Assembly: GCA_008704415.1 (NCBI GenBank)
Contig: VXIS01000152.1
Coordinates: forward strand, 1 to 64,000
Origin: Sphaerosporella brunnea
Lineage: Eukaryota > Ascomycota > Pezizomycetes > Pezizales > Pyronemataceae
Direction of reading: 5' to 3'
Length of the DNA: 64,000 bases
The notes beneath the pieces were generated by a model that saw only the letters and a program-made list of their open reading frames with translations, had not been told where the DNA came from and did not search any database. Made by a program: the position numbers and the translations under genes. This document shows, in pieces, positions 12,372 through 24,560 of the stretch (its first letter is position 1; each line of letters begins with the position of its first letter).

Positions 12372-13618
12372 TTAGAAAGTCCTCGGGTCACAATATACTA
12401 CTCGGAGGTCTGGCACTATCGAGGGGGAGAGCAGGTGCGAGAGGAGGTAAGCGTCGTTGGAGGCTCTGTCATCCCCTCCGCCTGTCAGCGGGTGCCGCAT
12501 GTTCATTGCGTCGCCTAGTAGGATCATCTCTGGCGTGTCATTGGCCTGCGCGGAAAGGAAGAAATTGGGCATGTTGGGCAGCTGGTCGGCGGCCTCGATG
12601 GCTTTGCGCAAGGCGGACTGGATCTGTGCGGGGAGGTCTGGGGCAACGATGTCTAGGAGGGGGTTTTAGTTGGCCGGAGGGCGGCAACGACGGCATATCC
12701 ACGTCTCGTGCGTGCCGATCTGGTACAGGAGCACTAGCGGGTTGTTTCCTATGATGATGTACCCGTGGTTTGGGCTGGAGAGTTTTACGTCGATGAGTTG
12801 GAGGGCGACGGAGGTGCTGCGGACCACGGGTTTACGCGTAGTACAGCGCTTGCGGAAGTTGCTGGCGTAGCCGTCCGCTGAGACCGTCAGCTTTCCGCGG
12901 TAGGTGTGTGTGTCGTCTTGCTGGATTTTTCGATGGCTAGCACTCCCAGAACTTCCGACGATGCCTCATCCCGCAGGATGTCTTTGGCGGTAGCTTCGAG
13001 AAGTGTCACGTTCGGTGTGCGCCTAGCCGCTGATCGCAGCTTCTGGACGAATTTGCCGTGGTGGAGGTGCGGCCTTCCGCTTTTTTCCCGGCGGGCGTCC
13101 GCGGTATGGGGATGTGACTGGCTCGCCATGGTAGATAGTCTCGTAGCCGTAGACCAGAATGGCGTCGATGTCTTCCAAGCAGTTTGTGGGTGTGCTGGTT
13201 CGCTGTGGGGGAGGAGGGCACACACCCCAAGCTTCTCGAGCGCCTCCACCCTTCCCGGCTGGAGAAGCTCCCCCACAATGTGGTTCGGCTATGACAGGTC
13301 GCGCTCGAGCACGAGGTCGCGGCGTCCTTGGTTTCTGAAGGCGACGGTCAGGACGCAGCCCATGATTCCGGCGCCGACTATCACGACGTTTCGTGGGGGA
13401 GGAGTGACATTATTGTTACTACTTCTGCTGCTGATTGAAGGATTGAAGTGATTGGGAATGAGGGTGCGTTGAAAGGAGCGGGTTGACGTTTTGCAAGAAG
13501 AGGGGGGAAAACAATAAGGTGATGAGGTAAAAGCAGCCCGTGTCCACAAGAAGCAGTTCAATTGCGAAGGGCCTGGAGCTTGTTCGTGGCCTGATACGAA
13601 TGCACAACCACTGCTCAT
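12372..13618 (-). pseudogene. erg1: squalene epoxidase (squalene monooxygenase, ERG1-type) pseudogene
   Basis: An intact copy would make the FAD enzyme that oxidises squalene in ergosterol synthesis. The fragments keep the family order along the minus strand. The FAD fingerprint VVIVGAGIMGC lies near 13360-13392, then RRDLVLERDLS, then IVGELLQPGRVEALEKLG. Next come CLEDIDAILVYGYET in another frame, HHGKFVQKLRSAARRTPNV in a third, and a DG-type motif SADGYASNFRK. Last is GDAMNMRHPLTGGG near 12490-12530. A TAG interrupts the first frame right after ERDLS, where family members have a Glu, consistent with GAG to TAG. At least two frameshifts follow in 13020-13230, and a TAA lies near 12667. The final part of the enzyme after the GGG motif is largely missing. 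It is clearly dead as an epoxidase. Confidence 0.9.
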
Positions 13619-14330
13619 AAACCGTGCAATGACGTTCGGTGCTGAAGCAGTAGAGTCGAAACGGGGGCTATGGGTTTATTTATGCATTTATTAGTTAGAG
13701 CTCCAATCGGAGGCATCACCAGTTCTTCCGGAAACGGTGCGAGCGGGATTCACGTGAGTTCGCGTTTCAACAGGCGGGTAAAAAAAACTATCTACCGTTC
13801 AGGCACAACGTGTTTCTATGAGAAGAATCGGCATTAAATTTATCTATTCTCGAACCTATGGTATGACGAACTGCCATTGTTGCAATTGAACTCGAGTGGC
13901 TCAGGAAACGTGGCATGATGCTCTGAATTCTCACGAATTGAGAATTCGGTTTTCAGGGCGAATTCGAATTCGAAGTGCATGTCTTAAGTGGCTGCGTGGA
14001 GGCCGCTAACAAACTTCCTCCCGCCGGATACGGAGGAAGAACTCGTGGTGATCTCCCCTCCTCCGCTGCATCCGCTGCACGTCACGATTTGATGGTCCGT
14101 GCCTACACACTTCTTTGTCTCAGTTGTTGCCACCAACCATCCATTCTCTGCTCTTTTCAACACCGCGGAACTCCTTCATCAACTCGTCCGATATCGCCAA
14201 ATCACCGAATTCTATCATCTTCATACAGGATCACTCGTGTAAGCAGCCGGGTCGAACAATGAAGCCGACAGCCAACGGCCCAGCCCGCGGGCCGGCTGGC
14301 TATTGACAATACTGCTCGTCTCTACCCAAA
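13619..14330. other. spacer between two decayed genes
   Basis: No gene supported. A cluster of AATTC/GAATT palindromes lies at about 13925-13975. A GC-rich segment at 14281-14300 (CAGCCCGCGGGCCGGCTGGC) resembles one at 25731-25752. Confidence 0.35.
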
Positions 14331-15690
14331 ATGGAATCCACCACGCATCAGATGAACAGCCTCGCGCTCACAGCTCTCAGCCTTTTTTACCAGAAGGCAA
14401 GCAGCTTCAAGGGTGTACGACGCGTGGTACTGGCACTGACAGACCGATATCCCTCCATGGCGGTCGAGGAACTCAAAGCCCTCATTCAGGAGGCAGTTGG
14501 CCCCATAGTCGGAAGTACGACCGCGTTCTTGCTCTGTCCGTTCATTGGGCATCTGATACGAAGGGTGCAGAGGAAGACGTCAAGTCCTTCAAAAAAATTT
14601 GCACCAAGATCGGCGCGGACCAAGAAACTCTGGTCCTGAGGGCGGACAGCCAAGTCTACCGTTTCATGGCCAACTTGCCTACTCTACTTAGGTGGGCCAC
14701 GGCGGTTTGAATGAGAATCGCGACCTGGTGTTCTACGCCGAAGGGACGCATGGTCAACCCGTTGGGCAACTGTTGGGACCGTAGGCGACCGTTGAGTTAT
14801 CGATCGTTAAATGGGTAGTCGGGATGGAGTGACGTCTGCTGGTTGACGAGTATGGTGTGGACCCTGAGCAGCCGGTGGGTGGGCCCTGCCAGGTCGCGGA
14901 CGTGCTCAAGATATTTGGTAAGATCAATGAGCTGACCTGTTTCAGAGCACAAGAAAATTACTACTCGCCTGATGGAGTGTCTTGGTATTGTCAAACGCCA
15001 ATCAGGATTTCTCCGGGTTCATCCTCGTCAGGTGCTGATATCAACATCCCGGATTATTTCCATCATCAGTTCTGGCGTTTGCAGATGCGTGCACCCTGAC
15101 ATGCGTCCTTGGCGCACGACATGGCTTGCTTTTGCAATCGAGTCTCCAGTACAGGATGGGTATCGCGCACTTAGGTAATATCGGCAAGGTTTTCGAGAAG
15201 GCTAGGAGCCGGCCGACATAATGAGGAACTGCAGCGGCAAAAGAGGGACGAGGCCACGATTTCAAAGCGTGGCCGCGGTGTCCATGTGTTTTCCGGAGGC
15301 GTCGAGATGGGTATTTGCGAATTAGTGGCATTTGGGTTGGATTTGTGATTGGCGTTGGGGGCCCGGGAGGATGATATTTAGACCGCGGAATGGCACCACT
15401 AGTATCCGGGTAGCAATGCTCAACTTCGCGATACTAGGGCGAAGTGAAGTTTTCAAGGCGTTCTATCGGGCCATAGGAACAAGTTCACGGTGTGGGTATA
15501 TCAGTTAAGCCGAATCCAGCCTCTCCTGCACGGCCCGGCTGGCTGGCTCCTCCACCGACAAAGAAGCCGCCATTTTGGCGACGTGGATAGAGAACCTTAA
15601 GAGAACCATGGAGGTGGCATTTAACATGCCATTCACATCTACCGTGGTCGGCCTTGTGGCTCTGCAATCAAGCGATAAACTACGCCGGAT
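14331..15690 (+). pseudogene. possible remnant of a caspase-like (peptidase C14 fold) gene
   Basis: Pieces resembling fungal caspase-like domains occur in order but in different frames. An ATG at 14331 opens MESTTHQMNSLALTALSLF. YDRVLALSVHWASDTKGAEE starts at 14516, followed by DVKSFKKICTKIGADQETLV. HGGLNENRDLVFYAEGT starts at 14698, out of frame with the previous piece; its His-Gly would be the catalytic histidine. A distal frame at about 15540-15695 (ILATWIENLKRTMEVAF) looks like the C-terminal region of such proteins. No intact catalytic Cys block was found; the likely region near 15010-15100 is broken. The assignment rests on remembered motif patterns, so it is tentative. A strange but live gene with unrecognised introns is possible though less likely. 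Confidence 0.35.
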
Positions 15691-17279
15691 ATGTTGCTGA
15701 TTTGGCTGAGCTGGATCTTGTCGAGATTTGTCTGTACGGATATGGAAGCGAGAATTGGAGGACCAAACTTGGCCATAAAACACTAACCCTAACCACCTAA
15801 TCCCCTTAACTCTGACCGTGGAGATTCCTTTTAAATCGGAGGGCATAGCAGCACGCGCACTTTGTTCCTTATTTTTCGTTCCAGATTCGAACTTCCATAT
15901 CCGAGTACTGTTGGTTGTGTGTCGCAAATCTCGCAGGCACGTGTGGAATAAAATGGTGGAAATGCGCTTCCTATCAGAAGAGGGAGCCGGTGATGGATCG
16001 AGGTGGATGGGCATCTCCATCCCGAGCCCCTGCGTGCGTGTGAATTCAGACCGATCGAATCCCGATCCCAACTGCCAGCTGTTCAACCTGCACCACCGCC
16101 ATCATCACCATAATCATCACCACCCATACAGCATCACTCGTGGTGAGTTGTTTACATCTAACGCCCCCATGTAGCACTGCAAGGATGCAGCGTGGGGAGC
16201 AGCGTATTTCACACATATGCGATCGATTTATGTACGTGATTGAGCTGGGATTCGCGTGCATGGCTGTAAACTGCCGCCCTTCAGAGACATGTACTGTGTT
16301 GTCATTTCGTATAGAGAAACGCGTTGTTTGTGAACTTTGTTTGTTCTCCGACCTGCTGAGTGAGTGAGATATTTGAAATTGACTTTCACCACCAGCTGGA
16401 TCGCGTCTCTCCCAGCTCTTCATCACCCACCCTCCTCCCCCTCTTTCGTTCATCACTCACCATCCATTCTCCTGACCTCCTCCTTTCACCACCCCACATT
16501 CTTGTTGCTTTTGCTGCATCCACACCCTATGCACGATTGAGCGACCCGGTGGATCCTTCCGAACATCACCGTTTCTCTAGAACATCCACGATCGCTCCAT
16601 CGAGTATCGCGCGCGACACTGACAGCGCCTCCCGTGGATAGTGTGCATCATTAGTGGGCAGAAGGGTTACATTCCTCTCGGAGAACGTTCGAACCACCTA
16701 ACCTTCGCGTCAAACATTCCATCCACCTAACCACGCCCTGCCTCCGAACACTCTACCCCCTCCCCCTCCCCCAGTCCACCCACCCATCTACACACCCTCG
16801 CCGCCCTCCTGCTCATCCGACAAACTACCTCCAAACCACCTGTTTCCGCTTGGGCAGTGGGATCGACTCATCGCTTCAGCCTCACTCTCGTTTCTGTTAA
16901 TCGCAATTTTTTACTTGTAATTTCGTCCCTCTTTCTTCAACAGTTTTGGAGTTCTCAAATCCTCTCTTCTCGGTCGTATCGAGAAGCTGAGAGACGAAGA
17001 GACAGAACGGATAGTCTCGAGCACAGGGCAGGCACAACACAGAGACTTTCTCCTAATTCGCGCAATCGCAAAACGAAACAACCCAGTCGGATTTCATACA
17101 GACGCACGCACTCACTCACATACCGTCATTTAATCGCCATTTTTCCTTTTTTTTTTTCTCGTAGCAGCGGGACGCATCACTCAACTTTGAACCCGGTGCG
17201 AAAACCCTAATCGCCTGTTTCGCCCAAGTCCAACCCTTCACATTCTTTTCACAACCAAGCAGAACCTCCTCGGAACACC
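15691..17279. other. upstream region of the ApsA/Num1 gene
   Basis: No gene supported. From about 16380 to 17279 the sequence is pyrimidine-rich (CTCC/CACC tracts, a T run at 17149-17158), as expected of a long fungal promoter and 5' leader. A His-rich frame near 16085-16135 comes from a CATCACCA repeat. Confidence 0.4.
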
Positions 17280-20200
17280 ATGTCTTCTGGCATGGATGAT
17301 CCATTTACGACCCCCAAACATGTGCGCGAGCCGCCTGCTCTGGACTTCGATTCGCCACCGATTCTTACCCGTCCGAACACATCCCCAGAACAGCTGAAAC
17401 GGACACTACAAGCCCATCTGGCAGAGACTCGGAAACGACTCGATGGTGCAGGGCAATTGGGGAGGGATTTAGTGAAGCAGGAGGAAGAAATTGAGGCACG
17501 ATTGAAAGAGCTTGAAGAGTGTGGCGGGAGGATTGATCCTGAACTCAAGCGTAAACTTGCGGAACTCGAGAAGGAGTACAATGAAGTGGGACGTGAGACC
17601 GCGCGAGCGTTGTTGACGAACAAGATTATGGGTGGTGCTTCACCGCATGCCCCTCCAAGCGTGCGTTACTCTCCTGTTCGGTGGAATGTGTAGTGGGCAA
17701 CACGGGCCGCTCCGCCCCGTTCACTGTGAATTTCGGCGGCTAACAGAACATAGTATCCCCCGACCCAAACAACCCTTCAGAGTCAAGGGACGTCTTCGCC
17801 ATCAAAACCTGCCGCTACTCAGACTCGCCGCCAGCGCAATCAGCCGCCCTCACGACATCATGATCTTGAATTCGCTGCCGAATTGGGACAGGGTCTCATT
17901 GCCGAAGTGCGCAAACTGCAGGCGCTTCTCTCGGAACGCGAAGAAACGCTGAAGGTTGTGCAAATGGAAAAATCTCGACTTGAGCAACATGCGGAGACCA
18001 TCGAGACCAGATTGAGGTCGTTGGATGACAGCGAACAGCGATACAAGGAAGAAAACTGGAATTTGGAGCTTGCGATTCAGGAACTCCATGCCCAGCAGTC
18101 CGAGCACAAGGAAACCGAAACTCGGATGCAAACAACTATCGCCCAGCTCGAGTACGAGAAAACGATGGTCATTAAAGAGCTGGACGACATGAAGGCTCAG
18201 TTCACAAAAGTCAGCGACGAACTTGAAGCGAAGACCAAACAGGACGAGACAGAGATCGGGTCTCTACGCCGTGCACTGGCGACAACAGACACCGAAAAAG
18301 GACAGCTTTCAAAGAAGGTGGAGGAGCTCAAGTTAGAGTTGGATGAAGCTCAGAAACAAAACTTACGCCTGAGAATACTGAGCGAGCGACAAGCGGAGGA
18401 AGAGAAGAGTGATGGGTTCAACCTCGAGCCTGAGGATGATGATTCGCCTGATCATTCCCCGCCTCCGTCCCCGACAAAGCACACCCAGCGACATGGACAA
18501 TTGGAAGCTGAAACGCTCAAATCGAGTCTTAATCATGCGCATCGGCTGATCCAGAACCTGAGATCCGGTTTGCATCGCGAGAAGGCAGAAAAGAACGATC
18601 TCAAACGATTGCTCCAGGAGGCCCGGGACGAGTTGGAAGGGGCACGAGGCTTCTCGAGTCCCTCACAAAAGGAAAAGAGACGTAGGCCTGACGGTACGTT
18701 CAAGAAACTACCGCGACCTAGCGTTGCCCTGTTGGGCATTGCTAGGAAGAGCAGGGACGAGGTCGTTGCCGAATCGCCAATCTCTCCTCTCGGCGATGAC
18801 GAATGGGAAGAGACGCCCGAAGATGATGGAGAATTTGGACGGACTCCGGGAGCGTACGTTTCGAGTGTTCCCCCCACTGATATCGAGGAAGGCGACACTT
18901 CCTTCGAGACGGCCAATGAGCGTGATTCGACAGACGTCTTCGACACAGCGACTGAAAACGAGCACGATGCCACCGAAACGGAGGCATACCGCACTGGAGC
19001 CGAGACCCCAGCCAATGATGGACCTACGTCCGCCGACGATCTCACCGAGACCGAGAGTCGTTCCCGTCGTCTGAGACCCAAGGCTTCTCATCTTTCGTCG
19101 AGAAGCATGCGGCCGCTGCGGCTGCAAAAGCTGCGGCAACAGCGGAGCAGCATCGTGTCTACTGCCTCTACCGAAGACGATGATGGATATGATGATAGAT
19201 TCTTCAGTTACCCCGGTTCCAACATGGACGAGTCCGATGGAATGCTCACTCCTGATAGCCGTGAGTACGACGAGGAATATCTTCAGAAGACTCCGGAAGC
19301 CCTTGCAAATCCTCGCCTCAAGTTGCGACTCAACAGGGCGTGGGGCAAGGTCCCACAGCGAATGGCGTCCGGCAACAGCATGTTCAACTCCAACGTATTC
19401 TCTCCTGGTAGCCCTGCTTCTTTCAACAGCCCTTCGTCCATGGACGCTTCGCCTCGTAACCCCAGCTTCCGGTCTTCGACAGTTCCCAACATCAGCAAGA
19501 GTCTGTTTGCTGAGCTTGGCAGCAGCCCCGGTATGATGTCTACAGATGGCGATGAGGATGTCTACAGCAGTCTCAGCAAGAAACTCTCGCCTTCTCTCAT
19601 GCCGCGCGGGATGGTCGAGATGGTCGATTGCGGCGTAATGACGGAAGAGCCTTATCCAGATATTCCTATTCTACTAGATGATTCCGCCAGTGATGTCGCG
19701 AGCGATCGGCCTTCAACCGCGGTCACGGTAGTCAATGACTTCGGGATGTTGGGTGTCGGGGCGATCTTTGACCGCAAGCCGTTCCTCGAGCCGACGCCGC
19801 CAATGCCGGAGATGTCCGACGCTGGCGTCCAGAGCGATGAGGAGGCTAAGCCCGTGCTCCACGACATGGGCATCCAGTCTGAGGAAATCCCTGCACCCGC
19901 AATGTCGGAGATAGGCACCCAGTCTGATGAGGAGCCCGCTATGGTAACATCGGATGCGGGTACTCAATTTGTTGTACTCGCGACCGAAATGGGCACCCAA
20001 TCCGATGAGGAACCCGTGCCGATCGTGACAGAAATCGGTACTCAATCCGATGACGAACCACTGCCACTCGTGGCCGAGATGGGCACTCAATCTGATGAGG
20101 AACCTGTGCCGGGGACGACAGAAATCGGTACTCAATCTGACGAGGAACCACTGCCACTCGTGACCGAGATGGGCACTCAATCTGATGAGGAATTCGTACC

Positions 20201-22673
20201 GGTCGTGGCAGAAATGGGCACCCAGTATGACGAGGAGCCCGCGCTGGCCGTTTCGGAAACCGGTACTCAGTTTGATACTGAACTGGAGGCGCCGGTCGTG
20301 CCGATCCTTGAGCCAGTGAAACTATCCGATAGTGGAACCCAATTCGATCCGGAGCTTGAGAAGGTCGAAATAGAGGCACCCGTCTTCGCGATTGTGCAGG
20401 GTGAAGCCGTTGCGACGGAACCTGTGCAGGAAGAAGAGCCCGAGCAGGCTATCGTGACGGTAGTGCCTACAGCACATGTCGAGGAGGCCCCGGCATTTGA
20501 GCTGGTCAAGGGAGAGTCTCTAGAGACTACACCGGTGGAAGTGGAGACGCCAGTCTTCTCCGTTGTCAAGGGAGAATCGTTGGAGACTACGCCTGTGGAG
20601 CCCGTCAAAGTGCAGCTTGTGCTTGAATTCGCAGATATCGTGGCAGAGTCTACGGAACCTGTCAGTCCTGTGCTCTCCACCCCGCCCGTGGTATCGGTGC
20701 CGAAGCCTGTTGATTTCTCGGAGATCATAGCTCAATCAACGGAGCCCGTCAGCCCTGTGCTCCCCCCACCGCCAATCGTGTTGTCTGCGCCAGCAGTCTC
20801 TATCATGACAGCCGCACCCGTTGCGGATGCTGCTGTGTCCTCGGACGAGGATACGCCTAAGAAGGTATCCGAGAGCATCGACGAATCTCCTCCACGACCC
20901 ACCACCCCCACTCCCAGCGAGAGGAAGAGAGGGTTCTTCAGTTCATTCTTCGGTAGTCGCAGCAAGCAAACGACGCCAACAAAGGAGCAAACATTGGGAA
21001 CCAAGAAGAGCTTCTCAGGCAGTAAGAATAGCCTTATACTAGTATCTGACGAAGAGGTCGACGACACGGTCAGACAAAAGGAAGCGTCGACTCGGCCAAG
21101 GCTCAACTTTACTGCTTCAGTTGCCGAATCCAGCGTCCAGACCGATCTATCGTCCGACTTCTTCACCCAAAAAGAACCTCAGATTCCCCAGAGGCCTGTT
21201 CTTATTGGAACTGGAACTATGACGGAACCTACGATCATAGCCACAACCCCTAGTTTACACTCCACTACTTCTTTTGAAAGCGTTGGTCCCAGTCGTAGCA
21301 AGATGGGCGCTGAAGGCGTTCGCCTCGTTTCTGCTGAATCGTCGCTCATTCGCCCTGAGAGTTCCTCCAGCATGCGTCAACTGCGTATGCCATACCCGCC
21401 ACTTCCTGAAAATCACCAGGAGCATATCGCTGCAGCTCAGCAAAAGTTTGGCGGTGCACATGAACAGACCTCGATGGGACCTCCGCCGGTGCCAACGCTA
21501 CGAGGCAGTGCGTTCCGACCACGCACACCTGCACAATATGACCAATCACGTCTCGCAGAAACACCTGCATCAACTTTGCATGCAGGATCCACCACACCCA
21601 AACCAGTACCGAAAATTTCGGCTACAAGAAGCGAAGTGTCCTCTCCAGGGTCCCGTCGGTCATCACTATCTTCATTCGCGACGGAACTGGACGATCGGTT
21701 TAATATGCAGCACGACGGATACCCCACGAGAAATGGCGATTCGCAGCAATCCAGTACTGACCCTCGCGTCATCCAGGCCATCACGCAGACTATGATTGGC
21801 GAATACCTATGGAAGTACACTCGCAACACTGGGCGTGGGACCATGTCGCATACACGTCATAAGCGGTTCTTCTGGATCCACCCGTACACCAGAACTCTAT
21901 ACTGGAGCGATCGGGACCCTCAGTCAGCTGGTCGCGCCGAGTTACGGGCTAAGAGTGTTGCCATCGAGGCTGTTCGAGTAGTAACCGATGATAACCCAAT
22001 GCCCCCTGGATTGCACCGCAAGAGCTTGGTCATCATCACTCCAGGTCGCACACTCAAATTTACGGCACCAACCAGCCAGCGACACGAGACGTGGTTTAGT
22101 GCACTATCGTACCTTTTGCTGCGGGATGGACAAGACGGCATTGTTGACGATACTGCACCGTTGAATGACGATGATATGCGGGAGTACGCTCCGCAAGGCG
22201 GATACAGCACAGAGAGCTCCTTGCGGCCAACAGTGCGTGGCGCTTCCTCATTCTCATCCTTCCGTTCCCGCACGACTCGGGAAGCGTCACCTGTGCGGAA
22301 CGCATCGTCCCTGTCAACCCGACGGCCAGCTGATAGAGAAAAGACGCAGGGCAGCTTATCGCGTTTGGGTAATATCTTCCGCCCTGCGGCAGGATTCGGA
22401 TCATACAGTTCGAGGAACGATAACAGCGTCTATGGCATCAGTGAAAACGGCAATTCGGAGGAAGACATTCCTCGGGACCAGGAGATGGAAATTGATCGGA
22501 TGGAAAATGTTCGGGCTTGTTGCGATGGTTTGTTTCTCATGTTCTATTGTTTGAATCGGTACTGAGTTCAACCTTCAGGAAAACACGATGTCGGAACTCT
22601 CTCGCGCAAAGGCGGCAAGAAATCGTTGCGAGCTCGAGGCATGAGCCATGGCCACTCACATTCACACGGCTAA
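17280..22673 (+). CDS. apsA: cortical anchor protein ApsA/Num1 (nuclear migration, PH domain)
   Basis: Family members tether dynein and nuclei, and in yeast mitochondria, to the plasma membrane. Exons are 17280-17660, 17754-22527 and 22579-22673, all in phase, 1749 residues. Intron 1 has GTGCGT and a CTAAC branch near its TAG. Intron 3' of the PH region is spliced so that ENVRACCDG continues into KHDVGTLSRKGGKK. Coiled coil covers about residues 172-340 and 372-425. The middle is acidic and disordered. About residues 814-992 hold roughly twelve 15-residue repeats of the type EMGTQSDEEPVP. The PH domain is at about 1472-1582 (YLWKYTR...RHKRFFWIHPYTRTLYW). The C-terminus is Ser/Arg-rich and ends in a His-Ser tail. 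PH binding to cortical phosphoinositide is known for the family, not shown here. Confidence 0.94.
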
Positions 22674-23760
22674 AGCGCCATGATATCTATCCTCCGGCTT
22701 TGACTGAGTCTTTTTTTACGGCTGTTAACTCACGTGTTTGTGTTGCATTCTCCTTTTGGGTCACAAATTTGGGGTTTTCTCTTGAATGGGTCATCTCTTT
22801 TTTTGCCGTGTGTGCTCTGCCTTACTTGCCTTGCCTTCATTTTCTCTTTTGTTTTGCACACACATTCACACTCACCATATGTTTTTTTTCTTTCTCTGGC
22901 GAATCGGGCGAACTGGATGGACGGACGGCGGGACGGTTGTTTGCGGTGTTATTGGGAACATCTGCAGTGTATCAGGAGGCTGGTTTCCGTTAAGATCGGT
23001 CGGGTCGGTTGGTTGGTTTTACCGGTGTTGGTTGAGCAACGGGAGGGAACCTTGCTGCGGGATTGAATTATGGAGCTCTATGGTGTTTTAATCTCATTTA
23101 CTTTTTTCTTTTTTCTCATTTTTTGGGAGGGTTGAGGTAACTGCGGAACTGGTTGTGGGGTTTGGTTTGTGGGGTTTTTTTTTGGAAGTGTTTGGTACTC
23201 CGCTCTGCTCTCTACCTTTTGGCACCGAGACTGCATTACTCTGCTTTCTGCTTTTCCTTTCTTTTTCTCACTTGGCTTTTCTTTGTTCAGATGGAGATGA
23301 GGAGTGTATTTTATGATCTTTATGACTAGAAATTGAGTTCCCTTTACCCTTTTGGGGAAGGTTTATATTACTACGATGGGTGAGGAGGCGGCCGGGGCGG
23401 GCAGCAGTGAAGGCCGCTTTAGAAGTAGTTCTCTAGAGGCCACCCCACGGAAGCGATATACCCACCCTATATACGGTAAACTGTGCCTAGTGACGGAACT
23501 AGATATTCTGTCCTTCCAAGAAGCCATGATGGCCACATGTTCACTGAGTCTCACTCGAAGCTCAAGATCTACTGTAGACTTCCCGCGTCCCGCTCGCGGC
23601 GATGAGTTCCCACCAGCAAGCCACATGTCGCGACCACGACGACGTCATCCTCTCGTAGTTGTCCGGGGACGACATGATGACTTCAGGGTCCGTGTATAAG
23701 AAAGAAACGCACGAACCACCCCCCTCCCCCTTCCATCATCACCAGCACCAACAAACCACT
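22674..23760. other. 3' region of ApsA/Num1 and promoter of the hemerythrin gene
   Basis: No gene supported. 22700-23330 is T-rich (TTTTTCTT, TTTTGG runs), consistent with a 3' UTR and terminator zone. The short frame at 23363-23626 has no recognisable content. Confidence 0.4.
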
Positions 23761-24560
23761 ATGATTACACACCGTCTCCGCCTCCTTTATCCTGCCCTCC
23801 TGGCCCGTCCGGGCTTTACCCTTGCCGCTAGAAGGCTGACAACGCAGACTACGGCGTTTAATACGGTTACGGATGCCATCAAGGCGGATCATAGGGAGCT
23901 GGAGAGATATTATGACAATATTGTGGCGGCGGAACCAGAGGATGTTGACACCAAGGTTCGGTGGCAGAATATGCTCGTGTGGGAGCTTGCACGGTATATC
24001 CCCCTGCTGCACCCCACCCGCCTCTCCCGCCGCCCCTGTTATCTGGGCTGGTGGCTCACGCCCTTCCCTACCGCAGTCACTCGGTGGGCGAAGAACTCGT
24101 CCTCTACCCCGCGTTCGAAGACTATCTCACGCGGGCGATCGCCGACAAAGACCGTTCTGCGCACCTAGACCTCAAGCACAAGCTCAAGACCCTCCAATCC
24201 CTGTACCCGTCCAGCAAGGAATTCACGCCCACGCTCGACTCGCTCATCGCTTCGCTCCGCTACCACATCGCGGAGGAAGAAACCCATGACCTCCCCGCGC
24301 TCGAAGATAAGCTTGCTATCCGCGAGGGCCTCAGCAGGAGCCTCGCCAGAAGCTTTGAGAGAACTAAGTGGTTGGTGCCCACGAGAGCCCATCCCAGCGC
24401 CCCGGATAGACCCCCATGGGAAACCGTGGTGGCGTTTTTGAATGCCCCCATTGATAGGGTTAGAGATGTGTTTTTGAGGTTTCCGGCCGGGGATACGCCT
24501 GCGGCCGAGAAGGGAGTCAAGGGAGAGGGGCAGGGGGTAGAGGATTTTGGGAGGGGTTGA
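23761..24560 (+). CDS. hemerythrin HHE-domain protein, probably mitochondrial
   Basis: Exons 23761-23993 and 24077-24560 join in phase (GTATAT...CGCAG), 238 residues. The first 35 residues are basic and hydroxylated without acidic residues (MITHRLRLLYPALLARPGF), a likely mitochondrial presequence. The four-helix HHE iron-binding fold is indicated by DHRELERYYDNI, then HSVGEELVLYPAFEDYL straddling the intron, then HLDLKHKLKTL, then YHIAEEETHDLPALE. These supply the spaced His and Glu ligands of a di-iron centre. Fungal members are linked to iron or oxygen/nitrosative stress, but the role is not established for this one. The start at 23761 is preferred because an upstream in-frame start would bury the presequence. 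Confidence 0.87.
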
